Positions 8,608 to 16,993 of a DNA stretch of 64,000 nucleotides are shown here, piece by piece (within the stretch, counting starts at the first letter, position 1; every line of letters begins with the position of its first letter). Source of the DNA: Glycomyces niveus (GTDB lineage: Bacteria > Actinomycetota > Actinomycetes > Mycobacteriales > Micromonosporaceae). The stretch covers positions 19,288-83,287 of the forward strand of contig NZ_JAGFNP010000018.1 in assembly GCF_017592475.1 (NCBI RefSeq). The letters run 5' to 3'. A model generated the notes under the pieces. It had not been told where the DNA came from. It did no database searches and saw only the letters and a program-made list of their open reading frames with translations. Made by a program: the position numbers and the translations under genes.

Positions 8608-10761
8608 GTGTCCCAGGAACCAGGCCCCGCCAGAGCCGCACGACCGGATGCCGTCGAGCAGGACGTCGACACGACCCACGCCGTCCCCGCCCCCGACCCG
8701 TCCAGCACGCCGGAGCAGGAGATCGCGATCGAGCAGGGCTTCGTCGACCGCGTGTACGCGCGCGTCGACGTGCTCCGCGGTGAGGCCGAAGGCAACCGCG
8801 ACACCGGCTACGCCCACCTCGCCGCGACCGTGCCCGGCGCCCGCTACGAGCGCGACGTGTTCGTGTACCAGGCCGCCCGCCGCATCGCCGACCTCGACTC
8901 CCAGCACGAGGGCCTGGTCTTCGGCCGCCTCGACTTCGACGACGGCAAGGTCCGCCACGTCGGCCGCCTCGGCGTGCGCGACGAGGAGTACCGCACCCTC
9001 CTCGTGGACTGGCGCGCCCCCGCCGCCGCGCCGTTCTACCGCGCCACGGCCGTCGACCGGCAGGAGGTCGCGCGCCGCCGCGTCATCCGCTCCTTCGGCC
9101 GCAGCGTCGAGGAGATCAGCGACGACCTGCTCAATGAGGACGCCGCCGACCGCCTCCCCGTGATCGGCGACGGCGCGCTCATGGCCGCCTTGGGCCGCAA
9201 GCGGACCGGGCGGATGCGCGACATCGTCGCCACCATCCAGGCCGAGCAGGACGCCGCGATCCGCGCCCCCGGCCGCGGCGCCACGATCATCACCGGCGGC
9301 CCCGGCACCGGCAAGACCGTCGTCGCCCTCCACCGCGCCGCGTTCCTGCTCTACCAGGACCGCAGCCGCTACGAGGCCGCGGGCATCCTCGTCGTCGGCC
9401 CCTCGGCCGTGTTCATGAAGTACATCGGGCGCGTCCTCCCCAGCCTCGGCGAGGAGACCGCCGCCCTCTACTCCCTCGGCGAGCTGTACGCCGGAGTCGA
9501 GGCCACCCGCCAGGACCGGCCCGAGGTCGCGGCCGTCAAGGGCGGCACCGTGATGCTGCCGATCCTGCGCCGCCTCGTCCGCCAGACCCCGCCGGGCGCC
9601 CCGAGCGAGCTGCGGATCGTCTACCGCGGCGACGTGTTCAAACTCGACGCCGCCGAGCTCGCCGCCGCCCGCGCCCGCGTCTTCGAGAAGGAGCCGCGCC
9701 CCAACCTCGCCAAGACCGAGGCCGGCCGCGCCCTCCTCGTCGCCTTGTGGCGCAAGATCAAACCGGTCATCGAAGACGCCGAGCCCGCGAAGTTCTCGCG
9801 GGACGTGGGCTCGCGCGGCGAGTTCCTCACCTTCCTCGACCACTGGTGGCCCGACCTCGACCCCGCCGACGTGCTCGGCTGGGCCGGCGACGCCCGCCGC
9901 CTCGCGTCCGCCGCCGAAGGCCACCTCAAGAAGGAGGCCATCGAAGCCGTCTCGGCCTCCCTGCGCGAGACCGACTTCTCGATCCCCGACGTGGCGCTCC
10001 TCGACGAGCTGCGCATCCTCCTCGGCGTGAAGCCGCAGCCGCGCAACCGGGACCGCATCCGCTCCTGGGACGGCATCCAAGAGGTCTCCACCGTCCAGGA
10101 CCGCTACTACGACCGGCCCGAACGGCAGGCCCGCGACGCGTTCTACGAGGACTACGCGCACGTCATCGTCGACGAGGCACAGGACCTCTCGCCCATGCAG
10201 TGGCGCATGCTCGGCCGCCGCGGCCGCGGCGCCGGCTGGACCATCGTCGGCGACGAGGCCCAGTCGAGCTGGCCGCGCCCGAGGGAGAGCGCCGACGCCC
10301 GCCGCCGCGCCGTCCCCAGCGGCCGCCTCCACGAGTTCCACCTGACGAAGAACTACCGGAACTCCAAAGAGGTCTTCGAGTACGCCGCCGAATGGGCCAA
10401 GCCGCGCCTGCGCAACATCGACCTGCCCGAGGCCGTGCGCGAGACCGGCGTCGGCGTCGCCCAGAAGACCGTCGCCGCCGACACCCTCATGCCCGAAGTC
10501 GCCGGCGCGGTCGTCGAAGCCCTCGACGCCGTCGAAGGTACCGTCGGCATCATCGCGCCCTACGACCGCCACGCGGAACTCGCCGGCATCGTCCACGACG
10601 GCCGCGTCACCCTCGTCGGCCCCTTGGAGTCCAAGGGCCTCGAATGGGACGCCGTCATCGCCGTCGACCTCGAAACCGTCGCCGCCTCGCACGGCGCCGG
10701 CGTCGCCTACGTGGTCCTCACCCGCGCCACCCAGCGGCTCACGAGGATCGACCTCGACTGA
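8608..10761 (+). CDS. helD: HelD-type RNA polymerase recycling motor ATPase
   Basis: The 717-residue protein is a UvrD/Rep-like superfamily 1 ATPase. Walker A GGPGTGKT is at 230-237, Walker B VDEAQDLS includes Asp522/Glu523, and a GDEAQSSW motif and the C-terminal GPLESKGLEWD and YVVLTRATQRL motifs are present. The coiled N-terminal region (residues 35-110, ending before DWRAPAAAPFYR) is the RNAP secondary-channel arm of HelD. Length fits actinobacterial HelD/HelR (about 700-740), which release stalled polymerase and in some species displace rifampicin. GTG 8608 follows GAGGAG by 5 bases; an in-frame upstream ORF to 8539 lacks coding character. Confidence 0.88.
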   Translation: MSQEPGPARAARPDAVEQDVDTTHAVPAPDPSSTPEQEIAIEQGFVDRVYARVDVLRGEAEGNRDTGYAHLAATVPGARYERDVFVYQAARRIADLDSQHEGLVFGRLDFDDGKVRHVGRLGVRDEEYRTLLVDWRAPAAAPFYRATAVDRQEVARRRVIRSFGRSVEEISDDLLNEDAADRLPVIGDGALMAALGRKRTGRMRDIVATIQAEQDAAIRAPGRGATIITGGPGTGKTVVALHRAAFLLYQDRSRYEAAGILVVGPSAVFMKYIGRVLPSLGEETAALYSLGELYAGVEATRQDRPEVAAVKGGTVMLPILRRLVRQTPPGAPSELRIVYRGDVFKLDAAELAAARARVFEKEPRPNLAKTEAGRALLVALWRKIKPVIEDAEPAKFSRDVGSRGEFLTFLDHWWPDLDPADVLGWAGDARRLASAAEGHLKKEAIEAVSASLRETDFSIPDVALLDELRILLGVKPQPRNRDRIRSWDGIQEVSTVQDRYYDRPERQARDAFYEDYAHVIVDEAQDLSPMQWRMLGRRGRGAGWTIVGDEAQSSWPRPRESADARRRAVPSGRLHEFHLTKNYRNSKEVFEYAAEWAKPRLRNIDLPEAVRETGVGVAQKTVAADTLMPEVAGAVVEALDAVEGTVGIIAPYDRHAELAGIVHDGRVTLVGPLESKGLEWDAVIAVDLETVAASHGAGVAYVVLTRATQRLTRIDLD

Positions 10762-10763
10762 GC

Positions 10764-10993
10764 TCAGGCCTCGGAGGCGTCCAGCGCGCGGCGCCTCCGA
10801 GCCCGCCTCGCGGCGTGGACGAGGAGCACGGCCGAGACCACACCCGGTCCATGTGGACGAGAAGCACCCCGAAGTGGCTCGGCCCGCCCCAGTCGGCCGC
10901 ATAGCTCGACGGGTCGCCGAAGTCGACCACGAGCAGCTCCATGACGGCCCGGAAGATGAAGAAGCCGCCGACCACGAAGCCGAGCACCCACAA
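10764..10993 (-). pseudogene. frameshifted membrane protein gene
   Basis: The first 50 codons from TTG 10993 encode a convincing protein start (a transmembrane helix LGFVVGGFFIFRAVMELLVV, then FGDPSSYAADWGGPSHFGVL). Coding then jumps to another frame at about 10850. The second frame encodes GPGVVSAVLLVHAARRARRR, a second helix with a basic tail, and stops at 10764. Adding one base near 10850 restores one protein of about 76 residues with two helices. It is a small two-helix membrane protein type seen in actinobacteria, function unknown. Genuine decay and sequencing error cannot be told apart here. Confidence 0.55.
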
Positions 10994-11014
10994 GACGCGT
11001 CCCGTGACCCGACT

Positions 11015-11635
11015 CTAACGGCTCAGGCCCCCGGCGGGGTCCCGCCCGTTTCGCGCGCGCCCTACCGCCATCCGCCGGAGCGCCCCGATGCCGAGCGACG
11101 CGCCGACCAGCACCGCGACCGGGACCCCATCCAGGTTCGGCCGGTCCTCAGCGGACACCGGAAACCAGCGAGGCTCGGACGAGCCCAGGAACAGCCAGGC
11201 GGTCCAGCCCGAAGACGAATACCGGGCGACCAGCTCGCCCGGGCGCAGCGGCCCGCCCGTGACGACCTCGATCGAACCGGCCCCGGGCGGCGAGTCCGAG
11301 CGGTACGCGGTGAGCGCGCACCTGCGGGCGATACCGAAGCCGAGCGGGGCGCGTTCGCACTCGCCGACCTCGACCACCTCGACCGTGAACCCGTCCCTGT
11401 CGCCGAGCGGGGAGCCGAACGCGGCCCGCACTTCGAGCGCCGCGTCCAGCAGCGCCAGCAGCGCCACGACACCGACGATGTCGGCGGCCATGCGGCGCCA
11501 GCGGACCCGCCGGGGTTCGGCCTCCCTGCCCTGGTGAGGCTCCGCAGGAAGCACGAACCGGAACGCCGCCCCCACCGCGGCGAAGACGAGCAGCGCGAAC
11601 ACGAGGACCGCGCCCAGGTTGACGAGCGCGGTCAT
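11015..11635 (-). CDS. small membrane protein with two to three helices, unknown function
   Basis: The 206-residue protein has helices at about 5-28 and 53-72, an extracytoplasmic domain (75-155) with two cysteines (CERAPLGFGIARRC) that could form a disulfide, and a last helix near 172-188. It looks like the uncharacterised actinobacterial DUF6346-type proteins, but that match is from memory and uncertain. Its ATG overlaps the stop of the upstream YhhN gene (ATGA), so the two are one operon. Confidence 0.6.
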   Translation of the reverse strand: MTALVNLGAVLVFALLVFAAVGAAFRFVLPAEPHQGREAEPRRVRWRRMAADIVGVVALLALLDAALEVRAAFGSPLGDRDGFTVEVVEVGECERAPLGFGIARRCALTAYRSDSPPGAGSIEVVTGGPLRPGELVARYSSSGWTAWLFLGSSEPRWFPVSAEDRPNLDGVPVAVLVGASLGIGALRRMAVGRARNGRDPAGGLSR

Positions 11636-12321
11636 GCGGCGGCCGGGGCGGGCAGGGCCTTGACGACGCCGAGCACGAGGAGGACCTGCGCGGCCGCGTA
11701 CGTCGCCATCACCGCCTGCGACTGCAGCGGGAACTCGAACCCCGCCATGCCCAGGCCCAGGCACAGGTCCGAGACGACGAACAGCAGCCCGCCGACCGCC
11801 GCGAGCCGGTTGACGCCCGCCGCGGCGGCCGCCATGGCCACCAGCAGCAGGCTGTACACCGCGACCGGGACCGCCAGCGCCGCCAGGCGCGGCCACAGGA
11901 CCACGTTGGCGCCCAACCAGAACGCCAGGTAGCAGCCCGGAGCCATCCACCGTCGGCGCAGGACCGGCAAGGCGCCCAAGCGGACGAAGACCGCGAGGTA
12001 CACGATCTGCATGAGCCCGAACAGGCCCATGCCGGTCAGGAACGCGGGCGTTCCGTCGAACAGCAGCGCGATGTCGGCCGCGCACGCCAGCAGCAGACCC
12101 ATGCCGAAGAGGCGGGCCGGGCGCAGGCCCGGCGGGGTCGCGACGATGAGGTGGGCGAGGAGCAGGAGCGTCAGAGCGGGTTTGCTCGCCCAGCGGAGGG
12201 CGTCCGCGCCGAGGCTGATCGCGGCGAGGTCGACGGCGATGGCGACCGCGAACGCCCACAGCCAGAAGCGGGCCGGGAAGCGCACCAGGATCGAGCGGAT
12301 CAGGACGAGGGGAGGGTTCAT
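11632..12321 (-). CDS. YhhN family (lysoplasmalogenase-like) membrane protein
   Basis: The 229-residue protein has eight predicted membrane helices. It carries the TMEM86/YhhN features: 'SKPALTLLLLAHLIVA', 'LLLACAADIALLF' and the later 'GGLLFVVSDLCLGL', in which the two conserved acidic residues (AADI and VSDL) lie inside membrane segments. Characterised relatives cleave the vinyl-ether bond of lysoplasmalogens; the bacterial substrate is uncertain. A TAGGAT box lies 9 bases before the ATG. First gene of a two-gene operon. Confidence 0.8.
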   Translation of the reverse strand: MNPPLVLIRSILVRFPARFWLWAFAVAIAVDLAAISLGADALRWASKPALTLLLLAHLIVATPPGLRPARLFGMGLLLACAADIALLFDGTPAFLTGMGLFGLMQIVYLAVFVRLGALPVLRRRWMAPGCYLAFWLGANVVLWPRLAALAVPVAVYSLLLVAMAAAAAGVNRLAAVGGLLFVVSDLCLGLGMAGFEFPLQSQAVMATYAAAQVLLVLGVVKALPAPAAA

Positions 12322-12401
12322 GGATGCCGGATCCTAGCAGCATCCCGCGGGCGGTGGGAAAAGCGCTGGTGTTCGGCGGGCCGATCGGGGATGCTGCGCC
12401 G

Positions 12402-13235
12402 ATGAGTGACGACTGGGAGTGGGACGAGACCCTGTTCGCCGGCAGCGCCGCCCACTACAGCGTCGGCCGGATGCCGTACCCGGCCGCGCTCGCCGCGGCC
12501 GTGCGTGACGCACTGGGCCTGGACGGGACCGGGCGGCTTCTCGATGTCGGCTGCGGGCCCGGTTCGCTGACGCTGATGCTCGCCCCGCTCTTCGCGTCCA
12601 CTGTGGGCGTGGATCCGGATGCGGGGATGCTCGCCGAGGCGGCCCGCCGGGCGAAGGAGGCCGGGCTCGAGGACGTCGAGTGGCGGCGGCACCGGGCCGA
12701 GGAGCTGCCGGATGACTTGGGCCGCTTCAAGGTCGTGGCGTTCGCGCAGTCCTTCCACTGGATGGACCGGCTGCGCGTCGCCCGGCGCGTCCGCGGCCTG
12801 CTCGAGCCGGCGGGGTACTGGATCCACGTCGGCGCGACCACCCACCGGGGCGCGGAGGACGCCGAGACACTGCCGCACCCGGCCCCGCCGTGGGACCGGA
12901 TCAGTGCGCTCGTCGCCGCCTACCTGGGGCCGGTCCGCCGCGCCGGACAGGGCTTCCTGCCCGGCGGCACCGCGGGCGGTGAGGAGGCGATCATGCGCGA
13001 GGCCGGGTACACCAAGGTCACGCGCCTGCAGGTCGATGACGGCCGCGTCTTCGACCGCGACGCCGACGCGATCGTCTCGGCGGTGTTCTCGCTGTCGAGT
13101 TCCGCTCCGCATCTGTTCGCGGAACGGCTGCCCGCCTTCGAGATCGAGCTGCGGGACCTGCTCGCGGAGGCGTCGCCCGGCGGCCGGTTCGCGGAGCGCG
13201 AAGTGTCCACAGGGGTCGTCGTCTGGCGGCCCTGA
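12402..13235 (+). CDS. class I SAM-dependent methyltransferase
   Basis: The 277-residue protein has the Rossmann methyltransferase core: motif I LLDVGCGPGSL near residues 46-56, VGVDPDAGML as motif II and FAQSFHWMD in the post-motif III region. The FHWMD signature is typical of the UbiE/trans-aconitate-like group. Substrate unknown. ATG 12402 is preferred over an upstream in-frame ATG at 12324, which lacks family sequence. It converges with the histidine phosphatase gene 3 bases downstream. Confidence 0.85.
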   Translation: MSDDWEWDETLFAGSAAHYSVGRMPYPAALAAAVRDALGLDGTGRLLDVGCGPGSLTLMLAPLFASTVGVDPDAGMLAEAARRAKEAGLEDVEWRRHRAEELPDDLGRFKVVAFAQSFHWMDRLRVARRVRGLLEPAGYWIHVGATTHRGAEDAETLPHPAPPWDRISALVAAYLGPVRRAGQGFLPGGTAGGEEAIMREAGYTKVTRLQVDDGRVFDRDADAIVSAVFSLSSSAPHLFAERLPAFEIELRDLLAEASPGGRFAEREVSTGVVVWRP

Positions 13236-13238
13236 CGG

Positions 13239-13835
13239 TCAGGCGTCGCCGTTCGCGGCCGCCGCGGTGAGGTTCCACAAGGTGATCGCGTGGCGCCCGT
13301 GCTCGTAGCCGAGGGCCGCGATCGAGGCGGTGTCGATCTTGAAGTCGCGGCCGTCGCGGGCCGGGCGGCCGAGCCAGCGGGCCGCCGCCACACGGAGGCT
13401 GTGGCCGTGGGCGACGAACGCGACGTCGCCGCGATCCAGGAGCGGTTCGGCCTCGGCGAGCGCCCGGTCGAGGCGCAGCGCTACCTCCTCGGCCGACTCG
13501 CCGCCGTCGCCCTTGCCGCCGTCGGTCCACAGCGACCAGCCCGGCCGCTCGGCCTCGATCTCCTCGCTGGTGCGGCCCTCGTAGTCGCCGTAGCCCCATT
13601 CGGCCAGGTCCGGGATGACGCCGGTGACGTCGAGGCCGGCGAGGTCGGCGGTGATGAGCGCCCGTTTGCGCGGGCTCGACCAGACCGCGGCGAACTCGCG
13701 CCCGGCGAGCAGCGGCGCGAGTGCTTTCGCCTGGGACACGCCGTTCTCGGTGAGGTCGAGGTCGGTCACGGACGTATGCTGCCCCGACGCCGACCAGGTG
13801 GTCTCGCCGTGGCGGATGAGGACGATCTCTCCCAT
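13239..13835 (-). CDS. histidine phosphatase family protein
   Basis: The 198-residue protein has the phosphohistidine RHGE at residues 8-11, SSPRKRAL, the acidic EWGYGDYEG and the second catalytic histidine in AHGHSLRV. This is the phosphoglycerate mutase-like fold of small acid phosphatases (SixA/CobC/Gpm2 range). ATG 13835 is chosen because a TACAGT -10 box ends 7 bases upstream; a GTG three codons earlier would lie inside the box. Confidence 0.86.
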   Translation of the reverse strand: MGEIVLIRHGETTWSASGQHTSVTDLDLTENGVSQAKALAPLLAGREFAAVWSSPRKRALITADLAGLDVTGVIPDLAEWGYGDYEGRTSEEIEAERPGWSLWTDGGKGDGGESAEEVALRLDRALAEAEPLLDRGDVAFVAHGHSLRVAAARWLGRPARDGRDFKIDTASIAALGYEHGRHAITLWNLTAAAANGDA

Positions 13836-13890
13836 GCCGCCCACTGTAATCCGGCCCGGCCGGGGGCAGGCGCGATCGCGTGACGGCCGG

Positions 13891-14871
13891 TCAGATCGCG
13901 CGGGCGAGGAACACGCCCATGTACCCGCGCTCGTCGGTCCAGCAGCGGGTCGTCTCGAACCCCGTGGCCTGCAGCTGGTTCTCGAGTTCGCCGGGGAGGA
14001 ACTTGGTGGAGATGCCGGTGTGGATCTCCTCGCCGACGGAGAACGTCAGGTCGATGCCGAGCGCCGCGAGGTCCACCTTCATCGGCTTCATCGCGCGCAG
14101 CCGCATGTCGATGGTGGCGGTGTCGCTGTCCCACAAGGCGATGTGCTCGAAGTTGTCGGGCTCGAAGTCGGCGTCGAGGCGGTGGTTGAGGACGTACAGG
14201 ATGTGTCGGTTGAACTCGGCGGTCACCCCGGCCGCGTCGTTGTACGCCGCGAGGATCACGTCGGGGTCCTTCACGAGGTCGGCGCCGAGGAGGAACCAGT
14301 CGTCCGCGCGCAGGGACTCGCGCAGGTCGCGCAGGAACTGGCTGCGCTCCATGCCGGTGAAGTTCCCGAAGGTCCCGCCGAGGAACGCGACCAGGCGCGT
14401 GTCGTGGTGGTCGGGCAGGTGCGCGAGGTGGCGGGTGAAGTCGCCGACGATGCCGCCCAGGTGCGCGTCGGGGTAGACCGGGGCGAGTTCGAGCAGCACG
14501 TCCCGCACCTCGCCTTCGGCCACGTCGAACGGCCAGAACCCGTCGAGCCGGCCCGCGTCGGCGAGCGCGCTCAGCAGCGGCCGGATCTTCTCGGCGCGGC
14601 CCGCGCCGAGCTCGATCACCGAGATCGGGTCGCCGCCGAGCGCGGCCGCGATCTCGGGGGCGCGGTCGTGGAGGACCGCCCGCTCACTGCGGGTCTGGTA
14701 GTACTCGGGCTGGCGGGTGAGCTCGGCGAAGAGGGTCGAGCCGCGGCCGTCGTAGTGCAGGCGCATCGGCAGGTGCTTGGGGTGCGAGGTGAGGCCCCGG
14801 CGGACGTCGAGGCGGAGCGACGCGTCGAGGTCGGCGTCGTCGATGCAGATCCGCAGTTCAGGAGCAGACAC
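13891..14871 (-). CDS. egtD: L-histidine N-alpha-methyltransferase EgtD
   Basis: The 326-residue protein fits EgtD (about 320), which makes hercynine, the first step to ergothioneine. SAM motif VIELGAGRAEKI, FPFD-type FWPFDVAEGE, the LVAFLGGTFGNF motif and Glu-containing FSVGEEIHTGIS near the C-terminus, which contacts the histidine substrate, are all present. GTG 14871 follows TAAGAT at 6 bases, so the message is probably leaderless. EgtB, EgtC and EgtE are not in the window; they may be elsewhere. Confidence 0.9.
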   Translation of the reverse strand: MSAPELRICIDDADLDASLRLDVRRGLTSHPKHLPMRLHYDGRGSTLFAELTRQPEYYQTRSERAVLHDRAPEIAAALGGDPISVIELGAGRAEKIRPLLSALADAGRLDGFWPFDVAEGEVRDVLLELAPVYPDAHLGGIVGDFTRHLAHLPDHHDTRLVAFLGGTFGNFTGMERSQFLRDLRESLRADDWFLLGADLVKDPDVILAAYNDAAGVTAEFNRHILYVLNHRLDADFEPDNFEHIALWDSDTATIDMRLRAMKPMKVDLAALGIDLTFSVGEEIHTGISTKFLPGELENQLQATGFETTRCWTDERGYMGVFLARAI

Positions 14872-14924
14872 CCTTCGATCTTATGTCGACTCCGGGCATG
14901 TTTCGCCCCAGTGGACCACAGGCG

Positions 14925-15821
14925 TCACGGCGCGCCCGGGACGGTGCAGGCCTGCGCGGCGAGCTGGCTCGCGTACCGCAGCGCCGCGGCGACCACGCTC
15001 CGGTTGCCCCAGGCGGGGAGGCGGTCGAGGCGCATCCACCCGGCCGAGGTGAGCCAGCCGAGGAGCCCCGAGGTGAACGCGTCCCCCGCGCCGATCGAGT
15101 CGACCAGGTCGACGGCCGGGGCGGTCATCTGCGTGACGTGGTTGCGGTGGAACGCGACCGAACCGGCGTCGCCGAGGGTCACGACCACGAGCTCGGGCCC
15201 GGCCTCGAGCCATTTGCGGGCGATCTCGTCCACGGCGGTGCCGGGGTAGAGCTGCGCCAGGTCGCGCTCGGAGACGCGCACGAGGGTGGCGAGGCCGACC
15301 AGGCGCTCGGTGCGTTCGAGGACCTTCGCGCGGTCGCCCATGGCGCTGAGGCGGATGTTCGGGTCGAACGAGATCGGGACCGCGCGGCGGGCGCGGTTGA
15401 TCCAATGCTCGATCGCCCGCGCCGAGGGCTCGAGGTACGCGGCGAGGGACCCGAAGTGGATGAGGTCGACCACGGCCGGGTCGGGTGCGGGCAGGGCGCG
15501 GTGCTCCCAGGCGAAGTCGGCGGTGCCTGCCGTCCAGTAGTCGTACGCGGCGCTGCCGTCCTCGCTCACGACCGCAAGACCGAGGGTCGAGGGGCGGTCG
15601 GTGCGGAGGATCCAGTCGCGGCGGACGCCCGCGGCGATATGGCGGCGCCAGACCCGGCGGCCGAAGTGGTCGCCGCCGACGGCGCCCACGAGCGCGGTCG
15701 GGACGCCGCGCCGGGCGAGCGCGACCGCGATGTTCGCGGGGCCGCCGCCGCAGGTCGGGCGGAGCTGGCCGCCGGGGGCGGGGACGAGGTCGATGACGTT
15801 CTCGCCTGCCACGAGGATCAA
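14925..15821 (-). CDS. PfkB family carbohydrate kinase (fructokinase-like)
   Basis: The 298-residue protein has the ribokinase fold: N-terminal GENVIDLVP, the CGGGPANIAVALARRG substrate motif and the C-terminal DSIGAGDAFTSG anion-hole/catalytic-Asp motif. The layout is closest to bacterial fructokinases. TTG 15821 follows AAGGAG by about 6 bases. It is followed by egtD on the same strand at a 53-base gap, but egtD has its own -10 box. Confidence 0.85.
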   Translation of the reverse strand: MILVAGENVIDLVPAPGGQLRPTCGGGPANIAVALARRGVPTALVGAVGGDHFGRRVWRRHIAAGVRRDWILRTDRPSTLGLAVVSEDGSAAYDYWTAGTADFAWEHRALPAPDPAVVDLIHFGSLAAYLEPSARAIEHWINRARRAVPISFDPNIRLSAMGDRAKVLERTERLVGLATLVRVSERDLAQLYPGTAVDEIARKWLEAGPELVVVTLGDAGSVAFHRNHVTQMTAPAVDLVDSIGAGDAFTSGLLGWLTSAGWMRLDRLPAWGNRSVVAAALRYASQLAAQACTVPGAP

Positions 15822-16037
15822 CGGGGGCTCCTTCCGGTCGGGGGCGGGTGCCGCTGCGGAGAGGGTATTGCAGGTGCCCGAAGGCGTGGAAGTCGGATTC
15901 GCGTCCTGCTGGGAGGTCTCGTCCGGATAACGGACGCGACGGCTCGCGGTGCGCGCAGCGCCCGGTCCGGGGCTTCCTGCGCCACGCCCGGGCGGGCCGG
16001 TGCGCCGGACGGCGGGGCGGGGGTTCAGGATGGAGCC

Positions 16038-16646
16038 ATGTCCACCGAGAAGGTCGAAGCCGAGCGCGCCGCCGCCGACACCGTCGAGAACGACGCCACG
16101 GACGGTCCCGCGGCACCCGCCGAGGGCGAGGCGCCCGCGCGCCCGAAGCAGCGGCGCATGCGCGACATGGCGATGTCGATGGCCGTACTGCTCGTGCCGA
16201 TCGGCCTGTTCTACGCCGGATGGCAGTGGGTCGCCTCGGACCGGCAGGTCAGCGTCGTCGACACCACCGAGAACCACGCCACCGCCGCGAGCCTCGGCCT
16301 CGCGGCGATCGAGCCCGAGCTCGGCGAGGAGTGGAAGGCCATCTCCACCGACCTCGCCGTCGACGGCGAGACCGTCGTGCTCCGCACCGGCTACTACTCG
16401 CCCGACGGCCACGGCCTCCAGCTCGCCGAGACCAACGGCGCCCTCGCCGACGTGAACGAGGCCCTGACCGGTACCGGCACCCCCGTCGAGGCGGCCGGCA
16501 TCACCTGGGCCGCATACGAAACCAACGCCGGCGAGACCTGGACGGCCGAGATCGGCGGCGAGACCGTCGTCCTCAGCGCCGAACCCGACGGCATCCCCGA
16601 CCTCCCCGAACTCGCCGAAGGAGTGGCCGAGGCCACCGGCGCTTAG
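16038..16646 (+). CDS. DUF4245-like single-pass membrane protein
   Basis: The 202-residue protein has an acidic/Ala-rich cytoplasmic start, a basic stretch KQRRMRD, one helix (about 44-67, 'MAMSMAVLLVPIGLFYAGWQ') and an extracytoplasmic beta-rich domain with LRTGYYSPDGHGLQLAE and TWAAYETNAGET. This is the pattern of DUF4245, an actinobacterial family commonly found near xseAB/glpX. Function unknown. It converges with xseB. Confidence 0.75.
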   Translation: MSTEKVEAERAAADTVENDATDGPAAPAEGEAPARPKQRRMRDMAMSMAVLLVPIGLFYAGWQWVASDRQVSVVDTTENHATAASLGLAAIEPELGEEWKAISTDLAVDGETVVLRTGYYSPDGHGLQLAETNGALADVNEALTGTGTPVEAAGITWAAYETNAGETWTAEIGGETVVLSAEPDGIPDLPELAEGVAEATGA

Positions 16647-16780
16647 CGAAGCGCTACCCGCGAAACCGGCAGGCCCCCGAGCGGCCCCGGTCTCGGCGAA
16701 GCTGGCGAGCCGTCAATTCACCCAGATATCCGTTTTGGAAGGCTAACGCCGGAACTATGGCACCGTTCGGGGTCGGCGGC

Positions 16781-16993
16781 TCAGTCCTCGTCGTCGTCCG
16801 CCGCCGCCGCCGTGCGCGCCCGCAGGCGCTCCCGCGCGCCCTCCAGATGCGACTGGCACAGGTCGGCCAGCTGCTCGCCGCGCTCCCAGAGCTTCAGCGA
16901 CTCCTCGAGCGTCGCCCCGCCCGCCTCGAGCCGCTCGACCGTGGCCACGAGCTCCGCCCGGGCCTCCTCGTACGTCAACTGCTCCCCGCTCAC
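16781..16993 (-). CDS. xseB: exodeoxyribonuclease VII small subunit
   Basis: This 70-residue helical protein contains 'EEARAELVATVERLEAGG', 'LEESLKLWERGEQLA' and a coiled tail, the XseB signature. It forms the processive ExoVII complex with XseA. GTG 16993 follows directly on the xseA stop, so the two are translated from one message. The acidic C-terminal tail (ADDDED) is usual. Confidence 0.9.
   Translation of the reverse strand: MSGEQLTYEEARAELVATVERLEAGGATLEESLKLWERGEQLADLCQSHLEGARERLRARTAAAADDDED

Noticed and set aside
8398..10902. An 834-codon reverse-strand frame opposite helD
   Set aside because: Antisense shadow of a high-GC gene with Gly/Val/Asp-rich composition; the plus strand has ATPase motifs.
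13842..13844. GTG as start of the histidine phosphatase
   Set aside because: It lies inside the TACAGT box that fits a leaderless start at 13835.
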